Counted from the first letter of the stretch, positions 9,641-19,359 are shown. The stretch: DNA of 64,000 nucleotides from Bacillus sp. ISL-55 (GCF_018613155.1 NZ_JAGGQU010000001.1:1848-65847), one strand, 5' to 3'. Numbers and translations are program-made. The notes: generated from the letters alone by a model not told the origin.

Positions 9641-9695
9641 ATTGCTGCTTTCCTAGCAATAAAGTTTACGGAATGAGCCTACAGGAAAGTTTACG
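9641..9695 (+). repeat. Small hairpin and 10-bp direct repeat before def
   Basis: The 139-bp priA-def gap holds ATTGCT (9641-9646)/AGCAAT (9655-9660), an 8-nt-loop hairpin, followed by the direct repeat AAAGTTTACG at 9661-9670 and 9686-9695. No convincing promoter is visible. Confidence 0.5.
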
Positions 9696-9755
9696 AAAAA
9701 AGATGATTGAACAAGCTAATACTAATATTTAAATGGATTTATTGGAGGATTTATT

Positions 9756-10241
9756 TTGGCAGTAAGAAAAATAGTTAATTACCCAGCAGACATTTTGGAA
9801 CAGGAATGCGACAAGGTCACAGTTTTTGATAAAAAACTGGCAAAGCTGCTGGATGACATGTATGATACAATGATTGAATTTGATGGTGTCGGCCTGGCCG
9901 CTCCTCAGATAGATATAAAGAAACAGATTGCAATTGTCGATATCGATGATGAGCATGGAACGATTGAAGTGATCAATCCTGTGATTCTCGAAACTCGCGG
10001 TGAGCAGACTGGTCCTGAAGGATGCTTAAGCTTCCCGGGATTATACGGAGAGGTCACTCGCCCCAACTATGTGAAGGTAAAAGCACAGGATCGCAAAGGG
10101 AAAAGCTATGAATTAGAGGCAGAGGAGTTTTTGGCAAGAGCGATCCTGCATGAGATTGACCATCTGCACGGTGTGTTATTCACTACTAAGGTGTCAAAAT
10201 ATATCGAAGAAGCTGAGTTAGAGGAGTTGAACCAGGAATGA
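9756..10241 (+). CDS. def: Peptide deformylase
   Basis: A 161-aa metalloenzyme that removes the formyl group from the N-terminal Met of nascent proteins. All three motifs are present: GVGLAAPQ (44-51), EGCLS (88-92, metal ligand Cys90) and HEIDH (132-136, metal ligands His132/His136 and catalytic Glu133). The start codon is TTG 9756, set by SD TGGAGG and by the family N-terminus MAV(R/K)K. It overlaps fmt by 4 bp; pairing the deformylase with the formyltransferase is the usual bacterial arrangement. Confidence 0.96.
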   Translation: MAVRKIVNYPADILEQECDKVTVFDKKLAKLLDDMYDTMIEFDGVGLAAPQIDIKKQIAIVDIDDEHGTIEVINPVILETRGEQTGPEGCLSFPGLYGEVTRPNYVKVKAQDRKGKSYELEAEEFLARAILHEIDHLHGVLFTTKVSKYIEEAELEELNQE

Positions 10242-11191
10242 CAAGAATCGTATTTATGGGGACTCCGGACTTTTCTGTACCGGTTTTGAGAAGATTGGTC
10301 GACGAGGGCTATGACGTTATAGGAGTTGTTACCCAGCCTGACCGCCCAGTTGGCAGAAAAAGGGTCCTGACACCGCCTCCTGTTAAAGCAGAAGCGTTGA
10401 AACATGGCATCCCCGTTTATCAGCCAGAGAAAATCCGCCAGCAGGAAGAGCTGGATAAAATCCTGGCACTTAATCCGGAATTAATTGTCACGGCTGCGTT
10501 TGGACAAATCTTGCCAAATCAGCTCCTCGAGGCACCGAAATATGGCTGTATCAATGTCCATGCATCTCTTCTGCCAGAGCTTCGCGGTGGTGCACCCATT
10601 CACTATGCCATCATAGAAGGAAAAGAAAAAACAGGAATAACGATCATGTATATGGTTGAAAAGCTGGACGCTGGCGATATCCTGACTCAGGTAGAAGTAC
10701 CAATTACTGAAACAGATACAGTTGGAACATTGCATGATAAAATGAGCGCAGCTGGTGCAGACCTTTTGTCAGAAACGATTCCAAAGCTGCTAAAAGGGGA
10801 CATCACTCCTGTTCCACAAAATAATGAAGAAGCTACATTTGCATGGAATATTAAGCGCGAACAGGAAAAAATCGATTGGAACAGAGCTGGCGCCGATATT
10901 TATAACCATATTCGCGGTATGAACCCTTGGCCTGTTGCCTACACCACTATGGATGGATCGGCCATGAAGCTATGGGGGGCCGAAAAGGCAAACCATAAAG
11001 GAAGCGACCAGCCTGGGACGATTGTGAAAGTTGAAGAAGATGGTTTTGTTGTTGCGACTGGGGATGAAACCGCAATTAAAATCACAGAACTTCAGCCTGC
11101 CGGCAAGAAAAAGATGGATGCCAAGAATTTTCTGCTTGGGGCAGGGTCAAACTTAGAGCCAGGTGTTAAGTTAGGAGACATCAATGAGTAA
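10238..11191 (+). CDS. fmt: Methionyl-tRNA formyltransferase
   Basis: A 317-aa enzyme that formylates initiator Met-tRNA using 10-formyltetrahydrofolate. The N-terminal domain begins [17 protein letters not shown] and carries [20 protein letters not shown] with the catalytic Asn/His region and KLDAGDIL with the catalytic Asp; the C-terminal OB-like tRNA-binding domain occupies roughly 205-317. Start ATG 10238 overlaps the def stop, and the 3' end overlaps rsmB by 8 bp, so def-fmt-rsmB are translated as a unit. Confidence 0.97.
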   Translation: MTRIVFMGTPDFSVPVLRRLVDEGYDVIGVVTQPDRPVGRKRVLTPPPVKAEALKHGIPVYQPEKIRQQEELDKILALNPELIVTAAFGQILPNQLLEAPKYGCINVHASLLPELRGGAPIHYAIIEGKEKTGITIMYMVEKLDAGDILTQVEVPITETDTVGTLHDKMSAAGADLLSETIPKLLKGDITPVPQNNEEATFAWNIKREQEKIDWNRAGADIYNHIRGMNPWPVAYTTMDGSAMKLWGAEKANHKGSDQPGTIVKVEEDGFVVATGDETAIKITELQPAGKKKMDAKNFLLGAGSNLEPGVKLGDINE

Positions 11192-12533
11192 AAAGAAAAA
11201 TGTAAGAGATACTGCATTGCAGCTCCTGGAAACAATTGAAAAGAATCAGGCCTACAGCAATCTGCTCTTGAACAGCGCGATAGAAAAAAATGAAATCAGT
11301 CCAATCGATGTTGGGCTGCTTACAGAATTGGTATATGGCACGCTTCAGCGTAAAATGACCATCGATTTCTACCTAAAGCCTTTCATCGAGAAAAACAAAA
11401 AGCTTCAAAGCTGGGTCATCAATCTGCTTCGCATGACGGTTTACCAGATGGTTTACTTGGATAAAATTCCGGAAAGAGCGGCAATTTTTGAAGCGGTGGA
11501 GATCGCAAAACGAAGGGGACATAAGGGAATTGCCAGTCTTGTGAATGGAGTGCTCAGGAGCATCCAGAGAAACGGATTACCTTCCCTTGATTCCATTGCG
11601 GACCCTGCGGAAAGAATATCCATTGAGACCAGCCATCCATTATGGCTCGTAAAAAGGTGGGTAGACCAATTCGGTGAGGAAAAGACACGGGAAATGTGTG
11701 AAGTGAATTTAACTGCACCGCTGCAGACAGGCAGAGTCAATCTGACGAGGATTTCTCGTGATGAGTGCCTCGAGCTTCTGGAGGAAGAAGGTTTTGAGGT
11801 AGAGCCGAGTCCGATTCTGCCAGAAGCAGTTAAGTGTCTGAGAGGCAATCTGGCCTCATCTAAAGCTTTCAAATATGGGTTGTTGACCATCCAGGATGAA
11901 AGCTCCATGCTGGTTGCAAACGCGCTGGGCATTAAAGAAGAAGAAGTTATTCTTGATGCATGTGCTGCACCTGGTGGGAAAACTACTCATATCGCCGAGA
12001 AGCTTGGAAATAGCGGGAAGGTGATTTCACTTGACCTTCATGAGCACAAGGTGAAGCTTATCTCTGAGAATGCTGAGCGTTTGGGTCTAGAAAATATCGA
12101 AGCTCAAAAAATGGACAGCCGCCAGGCAGCCACCCATTTTGAAAAAGAGTCAGTTGACAGGGTATTGCTCGATGCTCCCTGCTCTGGTCTTGGAGTAATG
12201 AGACGAAAGCCGGATATGAAGTATACTAAGAAAGAACAGGATTTATCACAGCTGCAAACCATTCAGCTGAGCCTGCTACAATCAGTCGCCCCGCTCTTGA
12301 AGGCTGGTGGCACACTGGTATATAGCACATGCACGGTTGACCGAGAAGAAAACCAGGAAGTAATCGAAAAATTTTTACGCGAGCATCCGGAATTCGAAGG
12401 AGATACAGCATTTGCAGAAAGAATGCCAGAGGCTATCAAACCATTGATCAATGGCTATGATGTGCAAATTCTTCCGCAGGACTTTGGCTCTGATGGGTTT
12501 TATATTGCTTGTTTAAGAAAGAAGGTGGAATAA
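11184..12533 (+). CDS. rsmB: 16S rRNA (cytosine-967-C5) methyltransferase RsmB
   Basis: A 449-aa SAM-dependent methyltransferase of the Sun/Fmu family. The N-terminal NusB-like RNA-binding domain covers about 1-140. The catalytic domain has SAM motif [12 protein letters not shown], then [12 protein letters not shown] and [12 protein letters not shown], which provide the two active-site cysteines. Length matches B. subtilis RsmB. The SD and start lie within the fmt 3' end; rlmN begins 1 nt after its stop. The run def-fmt-rsmB-rlmN groups translation-initiation and rRNA modification functions. Confidence 0.96.
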   Translation: MSKKKNVRDTALQLLETIEKNQAYSNLLLNSAIEKNEISPIDVGLLTELVYGTLQRKMTIDFYLKPFIEKNKKLQSWVINLLRMTVYQMVYLDKIPERAAIFEAVEIAKRRGHKGIASLVNGVLRSIQRNGLPSLDSIADPAERISIETSHPLWLVKRWVDQFGEEKTREMCEVNLTAPLQTGRVNLTRISRDECLELLEEEGFEVEPSPILPEAVKCLRGNLASSKAFKYGLLTIQDESSMLVANALGIKEEEVILDACAAPGGKTTHIAEKLGNSGKVISLDLHEHKVKLISENAERLGLENIEAQKMDSRQAATHFEKESVDRVLLDAPCSGLGVMRRKPDMKYTKKEQDLSQLQTIQLSLLQSVAPLLKAGGTLVYSTCTVDREENQEVIEKFLREHPEFEGDTAFAERMPEAIKPLINGYDVQILPQDFGSDGFYIACLRKKVE

Positions 12534-12534
12534 C

Positions 12535-13626
12535 ATGGAACAAGAAAAAACAACTAGAAATGAAGCAACCGAAGTTACAGCAAAAAGGTCCATTTATTCA
12601 CTTCAGCTTGATGAACTGAAGGATTGGCTGAAGGATCAAGGAGAAAAACCGTTCAGGGCAGAACAAATATATGACTGGCTCTACAAAAAAAGAGCAGCTT
12701 CTTTTGAAGATATGTCCAATTTGGCTAAACCTTTGAGGGACAAGCTAGAAGAGCATTTTGTCCTGACGACCCTGAGTACAATCATCCAGCAGACATCATC
12801 TGACGGGACTATCAAGTTTTTATTTGAATTGCAAGATGGAGTATCAATTGAAACGGTGCTCATGAGGCATGAGTATGGAAACTCTGTCTGTGTTACAACA
12901 CAGGTTGGCTGCAGGATCGGCTGTACTTTCTGTGCATCCACCCTTGGCGGTTTGAAGAGGAACCTGGAAGCAGGAGAAATCGTTGCCCAAGTCGTAAAAG
13001 TACAACAGGCACTAGACGAGACAGACGAGAGAGTAAGTTCAATTGTTATCATGGGAATCGGTGAACCATTCGACAACTATGACCATATGCTTTCTTTCTT
13101 GAAAATTATGAACCATGACAAAGGTATGAATATTGGTGCACGCCATATTACGGTATCTACAAGCGGAATCATCCCTAAGATTTATCAGTTTGCGGATGAA
13201 AATATGCAAATTAACTTTGCTATTTCCTTACACGCGCCAAATAGTGAATTGCGCAGCAGGCTGATGCCAATCAACCGTGCATATAAGCTTCCTGATTTAA
13301 TGGACGCTGTCCGTTATTATGTGAACAAGACAGGAAGAAGAATCAGCTTTGAATACGGTCTGTTCGGGGGAGTCAATGATCAGGTTGAGCATGCAGAAGA
13401 GCTTGCACAGCTGGTTAAAGGTTTGAAATGCCATATCAATTTAATTCCGGTCAACTATGTACCTGAACGTGATTACGTAAGAACACCAAAGAGCCAGATC
13501 TTCAAGTTTGAACGTACTCTTCGCGACCGTGGAGTGAATGTGACAATCAGAAGAGAACAAGGGCATGACATTGAAGCAGCTTGCGGACAACTTCGGGCGA
13601 AAGAAAGAAAAGAAGAGACGAGGTGA
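12535..13626 (+). CDS. rlmN: Dual-specificity RNA methyltransferase RlmN
   Basis: A 363-aa radical-SAM enzyme that methylates C2 of A2503 in 23S rRNA and A37 of some tRNAs. The [4Fe-4S] ligands are Cys126, Cys130 and Cys133 in CRIGCTFC. The resolving and acceptor cysteine regions (VSTSGIIP; near the C-terminus EAACGQL) are visible. SD GAAGGTGG lies within the rsmB end. prpC starts only 4 nt after its stop. No truncation. Confidence 0.96.
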   Translation: MEQEKTTRNEATEVTAKRSIYSLQLDELKDWLKDQGEKPFRAEQIYDWLYKKRAASFEDMSNLAKPLRDKLEEHFVLTTLSTIIQQTSSDGTIKFLFELQDGVSIETVLMRHEYGNSVCVTTQVGCRIGCTFCASTLGGLKRNLEAGEIVAQVVKVQQALDETDERVSSIVIMGIGEPFDNYDHMLSFLKIMNHDKGMNIGARHITVSTSGIIPKIYQFADENMQINFAISLHAPNSELRSRLMPINRAYKLPDLMDAVRYYVNKTGRRISFEYGLFGGVNDQVEHAEELAQLVKGLKCHINLIPVNYVPERDYVRTPKSQIFKFERTLRDRGVNVTIRREQGHDIEAACGQLRAKERKEETR

Positions 13627-13630
13627 CAAG

Positions 13631-14383
13631 ATGAAAGCTGTTTTCATGACAGACAGGGGAAAGGTCCGCCTGCATAATGAAGACAATGGCGGCATCTTTG
13701 TAAATCCTCACGGTCAGCGCCTTGCCATCGTAGCAGATGGCATGGGCGGCCACCGTGCGGGGGATGTTGCCAGTGAAATGACAACCAATCACTTAAAAAA
13801 CCTTTGGGGAAATTCAGCTCAGATACATACAGCAGAAGAAGCAGAAAAATGGATGCAAGAAGCGGTTTTGCAAGTTAACAAAGAAATTTTCGAGCACTCT
13901 ATGAAAAATACCGAATGTGAAGGTATGGGCACGACAATCGTGGCAGCCATTTGTACGAATCTGTTCGCTACCATCGTAAACATTGGGGACAGCCGTTGTT
14001 ACTTATTGAACGAAACTGGATTCAAACAGTTAACTGAAGATCACTCGCTTGTTAACGAACTCGTTCGATCCGGACAAATTTCCAGGGAAGATGCAGAACA
14101 TCACCCGCGGAAAAATGTCCTCTTAAGGGCGCTCGGAACTGAAGAGTCCGTTGATATGGATGTGAAAACAATCATCTTTGAAGAGGAAGATGCATTGCTG
14201 CTTTGTTCAGATGGCCTTTCCAATAAAGTAAGCCAGGAAGAAATGGAAAGTGTCATAACTAACAAAGAAATGTCCCTAGAAGATAAGGCGGAAGAATTTA
14301 TCAAAAGGGCAAACCAATATGGCGGCGAAGATAATATTACTCTTGCTATCGTCGAATACCAGGAATTCAACGAGGGCAGGTGA
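13631..14383 (+). CDS. prpC: PP2C-type protein Ser/Thr phosphatase
   Basis: A 250-aa soluble Mn2+-dependent phosphatase that reverses phosphorylation by the neighbouring PrkC. Metal-binding motifs are visible: RLHNED (Asp18), VADGMGGH (Asp36), GDSRCYLL, LLCSDGLSN and GEDNITL. An upstream in-frame start at 13565 would add 22 residues overlapping rlmN; I chose ATG 13631 because of SD GAGGTGA and because the family begins MKAVFMTDRG. Its stop overlaps the prkC SD region, so the kinase and phosphatase are co-translated. Confidence 0.96.
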   Translation: MKAVFMTDRGKVRLHNEDNGGIFVNPHGQRLAIVADGMGGHRAGDVASEMTTNHLKNLWGNSAQIHTAEEAEKWMQEAVLQVNKEIFEHSMKNTECEGMGTTIVAAICTNLFATIVNIGDSRCYLLNETGFKQLTEDHSLVNELVRSGQISREDAEHHPRKNVLLRALGTEESVDMDVKTIIFEEEDALLLCSDGLSNKVSQEEMESVITNKEMSLEDKAEEFIKRANQYGGEDNITLAIVEYQEFNEGR

Positions 14384-14388
14384 AGAAT

Positions 14389-16341
14389 ATGATCATCGGA
14401 AAAAGAATCAGCGGGCGTTATAAGATCAAGGGTATGATTGGCGGCGGAGGCATGGCGAATGTCTACCTTGCCCATGATATGATTCTCGACAGGGATGTAG
14501 CGGTCAAGATGCTGCGTCTTGATTTTGCCAATGATGATGAATTCATCCGAAGGTTCCATAGAGAAGCGCAATCCGCAACAAGCCTTGCTCATCCAAATAT
14601 CGTCAGTATTTATGATGTCGGAGAAGAGGACGGGCTATACTATATTGTGATGGAATATGTCGATGGACAGACATTGAAGCAGTACATACAGCAACATGCG
14701 CCTGTTCCGGTTGAAGAAGCCCTGGACATCATGAAGCAGCTTACTTCGGCGATTTCAAATGCCCACCATAACCATATTGTCCACCGGGATATCAAGCCAC
14801 ACAATATCCTGATCGACAGCAGCGGTACAGTGAAAATTACTGATTTCGGGATTGCGATGGCTTTGAGTGCCACCAGTATTACTCAAACGAATTCAGTGCT
14901 GGGTTCTGTTCATTATCTTTCTCCTGAACAAGCAAGAGGCGGCATGGCGAACAAGAAATCGGATATTTATTCGATTGGAATTGTCATGTTTGAATTGCTC
15001 ACCGGCAGGCTGCCGTTTTCAGGTGAATCTGCCGTTTCCATCGCCCTGAAGCATTTACAGTCCGAGACTCCTTCCTTAAAGAGATGGAATCCGCAAATCC
15101 CTCAAAGCGTTGAGAATATTGTCCTTAAGGCGACTGCGAAGGATCCATTCCATCGCTATGATAATGTCGATGAAATGGAAGATGATTTGCGAACTGCGCT
15201 TGACTCAAAGCGTTTGAATGAAGGAAAGTTCGTCATACCCGAAGACGATGAAGCAACAAAAGCGATACCACTCATAACGAATGACCGGCCTTATCATAAT
15301 CTTGATGAAACAATCGTACGGAAAGATGCGCCTGCTTTTCAGGAACCAAATGGAAAGCCTGAGAAAAAGAAGAAAAAGAAATGGCCAATTATCATGACGG
15401 TTTTGTTTTTGTTGATCCTGACTGCGGGAATAGTAATGGTGACAATTGGTCCTGACATATTCGGGCCGAAGGAAAAGGAAGTGCCTGACGTAAGTGGCAT
15501 GGAAGTAGAAGAAGCAGTCGCTGACCTCATGTCCGCTGGGTTTATTATTGGGGATAAGAAGGAAATTAGCGACGATGAAGTCGAAGAAGGAAATGTCATC
15601 CGCACTAATCCTAAAGCAGGAAAGATGATCAAAGAAGGCAATAAAATTGACTTGTATATCAGTACTGGTAAAGAAACAGTGGAGTTGTCGGATTATACCG
15701 ATAGGAATTATGACGATGTGTACAAATTGCTGGAAGGCAAAGGCTTCAAGGATATAAAGAAAAACGAAGTGCATGACGATAGAGAAGCGGGTACTATCCT
15801 AGATCAAAATCCTTCTGGTGGTGAATCGGTGATTCCTGAGGAGACAACTTTGGAGTTTACGGTTAGCAAGGGACCTGAATTGGTGACATTGCGAGAGTTG
15901 AAAGGATATAACCAGGACAACCTCGATGTATATGAAGAAACAACTGGCCTGGTGATTGAGAGAACTGAGGAGTCGTATCATGATACGATAGAGGCAGGAT
16001 ACGTCATTTCCCAAAACCCTGAAGCCGGCACTCAACTGCCGCCAGGGAGTAAGGTAAGTGTTGTTATTTCCAAGGGACCTGAGCCATTGCCTCCTAAAGA
16101 AAAAACAATTGAGATTACCATACTATATCAGCCGGAAGAAGAAGGAGTAGCACAGGAGGTAAAGATCTATATTAGTGACATGAATCGTGATGAATCTGTT
16201 CCTGCAGAGGCCTTTAAGATCACTGAGGATACAACCCGTAAACTCACTTTTATGATAGCACCAGGCGAAGAGGCTTATTATCGAGTGACGGTTGACGATG
16301 AACCTTATAAAGAGGATGGAGTTCCTTATCCACAAGACTAA
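14389..16341 (+). CDS. prkC: PASTA-domain Ser/Thr protein kinase
   Basis: A 650-aa membrane kinase that senses muropeptides/lipid II and phosphorylates targets such as EF-Tu, EF-G, RsgA and cell-wall regulators; in Bacillus it triggers spore germination. The kinase domain (about 1-275) has the glycine loop GGGGMANVYLA, Lys40, HRDIKPHN (Asp134) and DFG. A juxtamembrane Lys-rich stretch precedes one TM helix (about 332-354), followed by three extracellular PASTA repeats (about 365-430, 431-497, 498-565) and a C-terminal beta-rich domain. ATG 14389 is chosen over GTG 14380 on SD spacing and family match. Confidence 0.97.
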   Translation: MIIGKRISGRYKIKGMIGGGGMANVYLAHDMILDRDVAVKMLRLDFANDDEFIRRFHREAQSATSLAHPNIVSIYDVGEEDGLYYIVMEYVDGQTLKQYIQQHAPVPVEEALDIMKQLTSAISNAHHNHIVHRDIKPHNILIDSSGTVKITDFGIAMALSATSITQTNSVLGSVHYLSPEQARGGMANKKSDIYSIGIVMFELLTGRLPFSGESAVSIALKHLQSETPSLKRWNPQIPQSVENIVLKATAKDPFHRYDNVDEMEDDLRTALDSKRLNEGKFVIPEDDEATKAIPLITNDRPYHNLDETIVRKDAPAFQEPNGKPEKKKKKKWPIIMTVLFLLILTAGIVMVTIGPDIFGPKEKEVPDVSGMEVEEAVADLMSAGFIIGDKKEISDDEVEEGNVIRTNPKAGKMIKEGNKIDLYISTGKETVELSDYTDRNYDDVYKLLEGKGFKDIKKNEVHDDREAGTILDQNPSGGESVIPEETTLEFTVSKGPELVTLRELKGYNQDNLDVYEETTGLVIERTEESYHDTIEAGYVISQNPEAGTQLPPGSKVSVVISKGPEPLPPKEKTIEITILYQPEEEGVAQEVKIYISDMNRDESVPAEAFKITEDTTRKLTFMIAPGEEAYYRVTVDDEPYKEDGVPYPQD

Positions 16342-16359
16342 CAGACAGGGAGTGTTGCT

Positions 16360-17241
16360 ATGCCTGAGGGCAAAATTATCAAGGCGCTGAGCGGTTTTTA
16401 TTATGTTGCGAATGAGGATGGAGTTGTCCAATGCCGAGGTCGCGGGGTTTTCCGCAAAAACAAGGTAACACCGCTAGTAGGTGACGAGGTTGTTTTCCAG
16501 GCTGAAAATGACACGGAAGGCTATATCATGGAAGTCAAAGAGCGGAAGAATGAGTTAGTCCGACCTCCAATCGTAAATGTGGACCAGGCAATCCTTGTTT
16601 TTTCAGCTGTGGAACCCGATTTCAGCTCAGCCCTGCTCGACCGGTTTTTAGTTCTTGTTGAATATAACCATATCGAGCCACTCATCTGCATTACAAAAAT
16701 GGATTTAACCAATAATGAACAAAAGTCTCGACTTGAGGAGTACGCAGAGGATTATCGGAAAGCAGGCTATGAGGTGATTTTCACCTCCTCTGAAACTTCA
16801 GAAGGTCTGGAAAAATTAAAACCCCATATTGAGGGGAAGATCTCAGTATTTGCTGGCCAATCAGGTGTTGGAAAGTCATCATTGCTCAATGCGATCCGTC
16901 CGGATCTGGAATTGAAGACCGATGATATATCTTCACATTTGGGCCGGGGTAAGCACACGACAAGACATGTCGAGCTGATTACCATCAATAATGGACTAGT
17001 TGCGGACACGCCTGGTTTCAGTTCTCTGGAATTCACCGATATTGAGGCTGAAGAGTTGAATTCATGCTTCCCGGACATTTCTGAAATCAGTGAGGATTGC
17101 AAATTTAGGGGGTGCCTTCATATGGCTGAACCTAAGTGTGCAGTTAAAGCGGCAGTCGAGTCTGGAACTCTCCCTGAATACAGATATTCGCATTATAAGG
17201 ACTTTTTGTTAGAAATCAAAGATAGAAAGCCGAGGTACTGA
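16360..17241 (+). CDS. rsgA: Ribosome small-subunit-dependent GTPase RsgA (CpgA)
   Basis: A 293-aa circularly permuted GTPase for late 30S maturation. An N-terminal OB domain precedes the permuted G motifs G4 TKMD (112-115), G1 GQSGVGKSS (166-174) and G3 DTPG (216-219). The C-terminal zinc knuckle, with C and H ligands in DCKFRGCLH, lies near 245-260. In B. subtilis it is a PrkC substrate, which fits its place directly after prkC. rpe starts 3 nt after its stop. Confidence 0.96.
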   Translation: MPEGKIIKALSGFYYVANEDGVVQCRGRGVFRKNKVTPLVGDEVVFQAENDTEGYIMEVKERKNELVRPPIVNVDQAILVFSAVEPDFSSALLDRFLVLVEYNHIEPLICITKMDLTNNEQKSRLEEYAEDYRKAGYEVIFTSSETSEGLEKLKPHIEGKISVFAGQSGVGKSSLLNAIRPDLELKTDDISSHLGRGKHTTRHVELITINNGLVADTPGFSSLEFTDIEAEELNSCFPDISEISEDCKFRGCLHMAEPKCAVKAAVESGTLPEYRYSHYKDFLLEIKDRKPRY

Positions 17242-17244
17242 ACC

Positions 17245-17886
17245 ATGGTTAAAATTGCACCTTCAATCTTGTCAGCTGACTTTGCCCGTTTAGGCGAAGA
17301 AATCATGGATGTCGAGCGCGGTGGAGCGGATTATATTCATGTGGATGTAATGGACGGGCATTTCGTGCCGAATATTACGATTGGCCCGTTGATTGTCGAG
17401 GCGATCAGGCCGGTGACGAAACTTCCGCTTGATGTCCATCTGATGATTGAAAATCCTGACCAATATATTGAAGCATTTGCTAAAGCTGGAGCTGATTACA
17501 TCACGGTCCATGTAGAAGCAAGCAGGCATCTGCACAGGACAATACAGTTAATTAAATCCACTGGTGTTAAGGCAGGAGTTGTCCTGAATCCGGCCACTCC
17601 TGTCGACAGCCTTAAGCATATTATCGAGGATATTGATATGGTGCTGCTTATGTCTGTCAATCCAGGATTTGGCGGCCAAAAATTCATTTCCTCCGTACTT
17701 CCGAAAATCAGGCAGGTAAAAGAGCTCGCAGACTCAATGAACCCTGAAGTTGAAATCGAAGTTGATGGCGGAGTGAACGAAGAGACAGCCAAACTTTGTG
17801 TTGAAGCAGGAGCGAACGTTCTTGTAGCCGGTTCAGCTGTTTTCAATAAGGAAGACAGAGGAGCTGCAATTGCAAGCTTAAGATAA
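17245..17886 (+). CDS. rpe: Ribulose-phosphate 3-epimerase
   Basis: A 213-aa TIM-barrel enzyme interconverting ribulose-5-phosphate and xylulose-5-phosphate in the pentose phosphate pathway. It shows [16 protein letters not shown], the metal-binding [12 protein letters not shown] with conserved His/Asp, [18 protein letters not shown] and EVDGGV. ATG 17245 closely follows rsgA, as in B. subtilis (cpgA-rpe-thiN). A strong hairpin terminator starts right after the stop, separating it from thiN. Confidence 0.96.
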   Translation: MVKIAPSILSADFARLGEEIMDVERGGADYIHVDVMDGHFVPNITIGPLIVEAIRPVTKLPLDVHLMIENPDQYIEAFAKAGADYITVHVEASRHLHRTIQLIKSTGVKAGVVLNPATPVDSLKHIIEDIDMVLLMSVNPGFGGQKFISSVLPKIRQVKELADSMNPEVEIEVDGGVNEETAKLCVEAGANVLVAGSAVFNKEDRGAAIASLR

Positions 17887-17887
17887 T

Positions 17888-17925
17888 AAATAAAGCCAGC
17901 CGTAACAGCGGCTGGCTTTATTTAG
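17888..17925 (+). terminator. Terminator after rpe
   Basis: A 15-bp perfect stem, AAATAAAGCCAGCCG (17888-17902) with CGGCTGGCTTTATTT (17909-17923), and a 6-nt loop. Confidence 0.9.
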
Positions 17926-17982
17926 CTTACTGATTGATTTAATAAAAACTGATTCTTGATTTGTAAAAAGGAGATTTTCTTC

Positions 17983-18630
17983 ATGAAAATAAACTTAGTA
18001 GCAGGAGGGCCGGCAAACCTGATACCGGATTTCCATATGTATGATGGAACCGACGTAATCTGGGTTGGGATTGATAGAGGTGTATTCTATTTATTGAAAG
18101 CGGGATTCATTCCAGCGGCAGCTTTCGGAGACTTTGACTCTGTTTCAGAAGCAGAAATGGCTGAAATAGAAAAAGTGGTTACTGACCTGAAAAAATTCAA
18201 GCCTGAAAAAGACGAGACAGATATGGAGCTGGCTTTAAATTGGGCTCTTGAACAGGAAGCAGAATCCATAACGATATTTGGCGCAACCGGGGGAAGGCTT
18301 GACCATTTAATGGCCAACATCCAGCTTCTGGTCAAACCTCTCCAGCAGGGTTCTGCACTCCATATCGAAATGATTGATGCGAAAAACATTTTATTTGTTA
18401 AAAAACCAGGAAGCTACACCGTCAGCAAGCTGGATGAATATAAATATATTTCCTTCCTCCCTGTAACACCAGCAGTCTCTGGGATGACGCTGAAAAATTT
18501 CAAATACCCATTAAATGACTGTCATATTCCTATGGGGTCGACACTATGTATTAGTAATGAACTTATTAGAGGTCATGGTACTTTTTCATTTTCTGAAGGC
18601 ATATTATTAGTTGTAAGGAGCAAGGATTGA
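17983..18630 (+). CDS. thiN: Thiamine pyrophosphokinase
   Basis: A 215-aa enzyme transferring pyrophosphate from ATP to thiamine to form TPP (salvage). Conserved segments are LVAGGPANLIPD, FGDFDSV, KPEKDETDMELAL and GATGGRLDH. I place the start at ATG 17983 behind SD AAAAAGGAG; an in-frame upstream start at 17956 would precede the SD. It lies between the rpe terminator and spoVM as in B. subtilis. It overlaps by 4 bp an open frame that continues into spoVM, which I judge to be coincidence. Confidence 0.94.
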   Translation: MKINLVAGGPANLIPDFHMYDGTDVIWVGIDRGVFYLLKAGFIPAAAFGDFDSVSEAEMAEIEKVVTDLKKFKPEKDETDMELALNWALEQEAESITIFGATGGRLDHLMANIQLLVKPLQQGSALHIEMIDAKNILFVKKPGSYTVSKLDEYKYISFLPVTPAVSGMTLKNFKYPLNDCHIPMGSTLCISNELIRGHGTFSFSEGILLVVRSKD

Positions 18631-18687
18631 TGGTCTTCTTGCAGAGCTCTACTCATGAAATTGAATTCACGGATTTACATCTAAGGA

Positions 18688-18730
18688 GCAATTTTTGCAT
18701 ACCCGGGAATATACTATACGGATGCAAAAA
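18688..18730 (+). promoter_or_regulatory. Candidate sigma-E promoter inside an inverted repeat, upstream of spoVM
   Basis: GCAATTTT (18688-18695), a 14-bp spacer and TATACTAT (18710-18717) resemble sigma-E -35/-10 elements, as expected for the mother-cell gene spoVM. The perfect inverted repeat TTTTTGCAT (18692-18700)/ATGCAAAAA (18722-18730) brackets the -10. The match to consensus is imperfect. Confidence 0.35.
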
Positions 18731-18767
18731 GAAGACTGGTTTGCGAGAGATGGTGAGGAGGGACGGT

Positions 18768-18848
18768 ATGAGATTCTATACAATCAAACTACCTAAGTTT
18801 TTAGGTGGCCTCGTACGGGCAATGTTAGGTGCATTTAAAAAGGATTAG
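18768..18848 (+). CDS. spoVM: Stage V sporulation protein SpoVM (26 aa)
   Basis: A 26-aa amphipathic peptide, MRFYTIKLPKFLGG followed by LVRAMLGAFKKD, differing from the B. subtilis peptide at only a few positions. It inserts into the convex forespore membrane, anchors the SpoIVA coat basement layer, and inhibits FtsH; Pro9, needed for shallow membrane insertion, is present. SD GAGGAGG lies just before ATG 18768. The frame is open for 47 codons upstream but that part has no family support. The position between thiN and convergent rpmB matches B. subtilis. Confidence 0.96.
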   Translation: MRFYTIKLPKFLGGLVRAMLGAFKKD

Positions 18849-18893
18849 AAACGATAAAGATAATTAAAGCAGGAAGGTATATGAAAGCTCTTT

Positions 18894-18925
18894 GGCACCC
18901 TGAAACAGGGGTGCTATTATTTTTG
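18894..18925 (+). terminator. Probable terminator after spoVM
   Basis: Hairpin GCACC-CTG (18895-18902) with CAGGGGTGC (18906-18914, one bulge) and an AAA loop, followed by TATTATTTTT. Confidence 0.6.
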
Positions 18926-18975
18926 CCGCCAATTGGGAAGAATGATAATGGAGACGGATTAATTAAGTTGCACAA

Positions 18976-19003
18976 AAATAAAAAAGGCACCCTCATGGAT
19001 GCC
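18976..19003 (-). terminator. Terminator of rpmB (minus strand)
   Basis: On the minus strand GGCATCC (19003-18997) pairs with GGGTGCC (18992-18986) around a 4-nt loop, followed by a T run (A run 18985-18979 on the plus strand). Confidence 0.75.
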
Positions 19004-19033
19004 GTGCAGTTTCCTGCCGGCTGCTGGAGCCGG

Positions 19034-19056
19034 GCAGAACATCTGCGACTTTTTTT
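19034..19056 (+). terminator. Weak plus-strand terminator facing rpmB
   Basis: GCAGA (19034-19038) and TCTGC (19042-19046) with a 3-nt loop, then GAC and seven Ts (19050-19056). It could stop spoVM read-through before it enters rpmB antisense. Confidence 0.4.
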
Positions 19057-19058
19057 AA

Positions 19059-19247
19059 TTAAACGCGCTCAACTTTACCTGATCTTAGAGCTCTTGCAGA
19101 TACCCAAACACGCTTAGGCTTACCGTCTACAAGAATACGTACTTTTTGAAGGTTAGCACCCCATGTACGCTTGTTAGCGTTCATTGCGTGAGAGCGTGCG
19201 TTACCAGAACGAGTTGATTTACCAGTTACTACACATTTACGTGGCAT
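19059..19247 (-). CDS. rpmB: 50S ribosomal protein L28
   Basis: A 62-aa ribosomal protein, the only minus-strand gene here. It begins [20 protein letters not shown] and ends [14 protein letters not shown], the standard L28 pattern. It has a single Cys, so it lacks the four zinc ligands of the C+ form. The SD (AGGAGGG on the minus strand, around 19254-19260) precedes the ATG. The converse orientation between spoVM and yloU is the same as in B. subtilis. Confidence 0.96.
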   Translation of the reverse strand: MPRKCVVTGKSTRSGNARSHAMNANKRTWGANLQKVRILVDGKPKRVWVSARALRSGKVERV

Positions 19248-19359
19248 ATGATTTCCCTCCTAACTGACAAAAGCTGATACTATTGTTTTGCTGCAATTAT
19301 TTGCATATCGTCAGAATTGCGAATTAATCAGGATAACCTCTTCTCTGACATACTTTAAT

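Noticed and set aside
16927-17242. Circularly permuted GTPase order in rsgA (and rbgA) as a rearrangement
   Set aside because: Permutation of G motifs is normal for these ribosome-assembly families.
18627-18767. N-terminal extension of spoVM (47 extra codons)
   Set aside because: SpoVM is a 26-aa peptide throughout Bacillus, and a strong SD lies directly before ATG 18768.
18881-19117. 78-aa frame with a good SD (AGGAAGG)
   Set aside because: It runs through the spoVM and rpmB terminators and into rpmB antisense; the composition looks noncoding.
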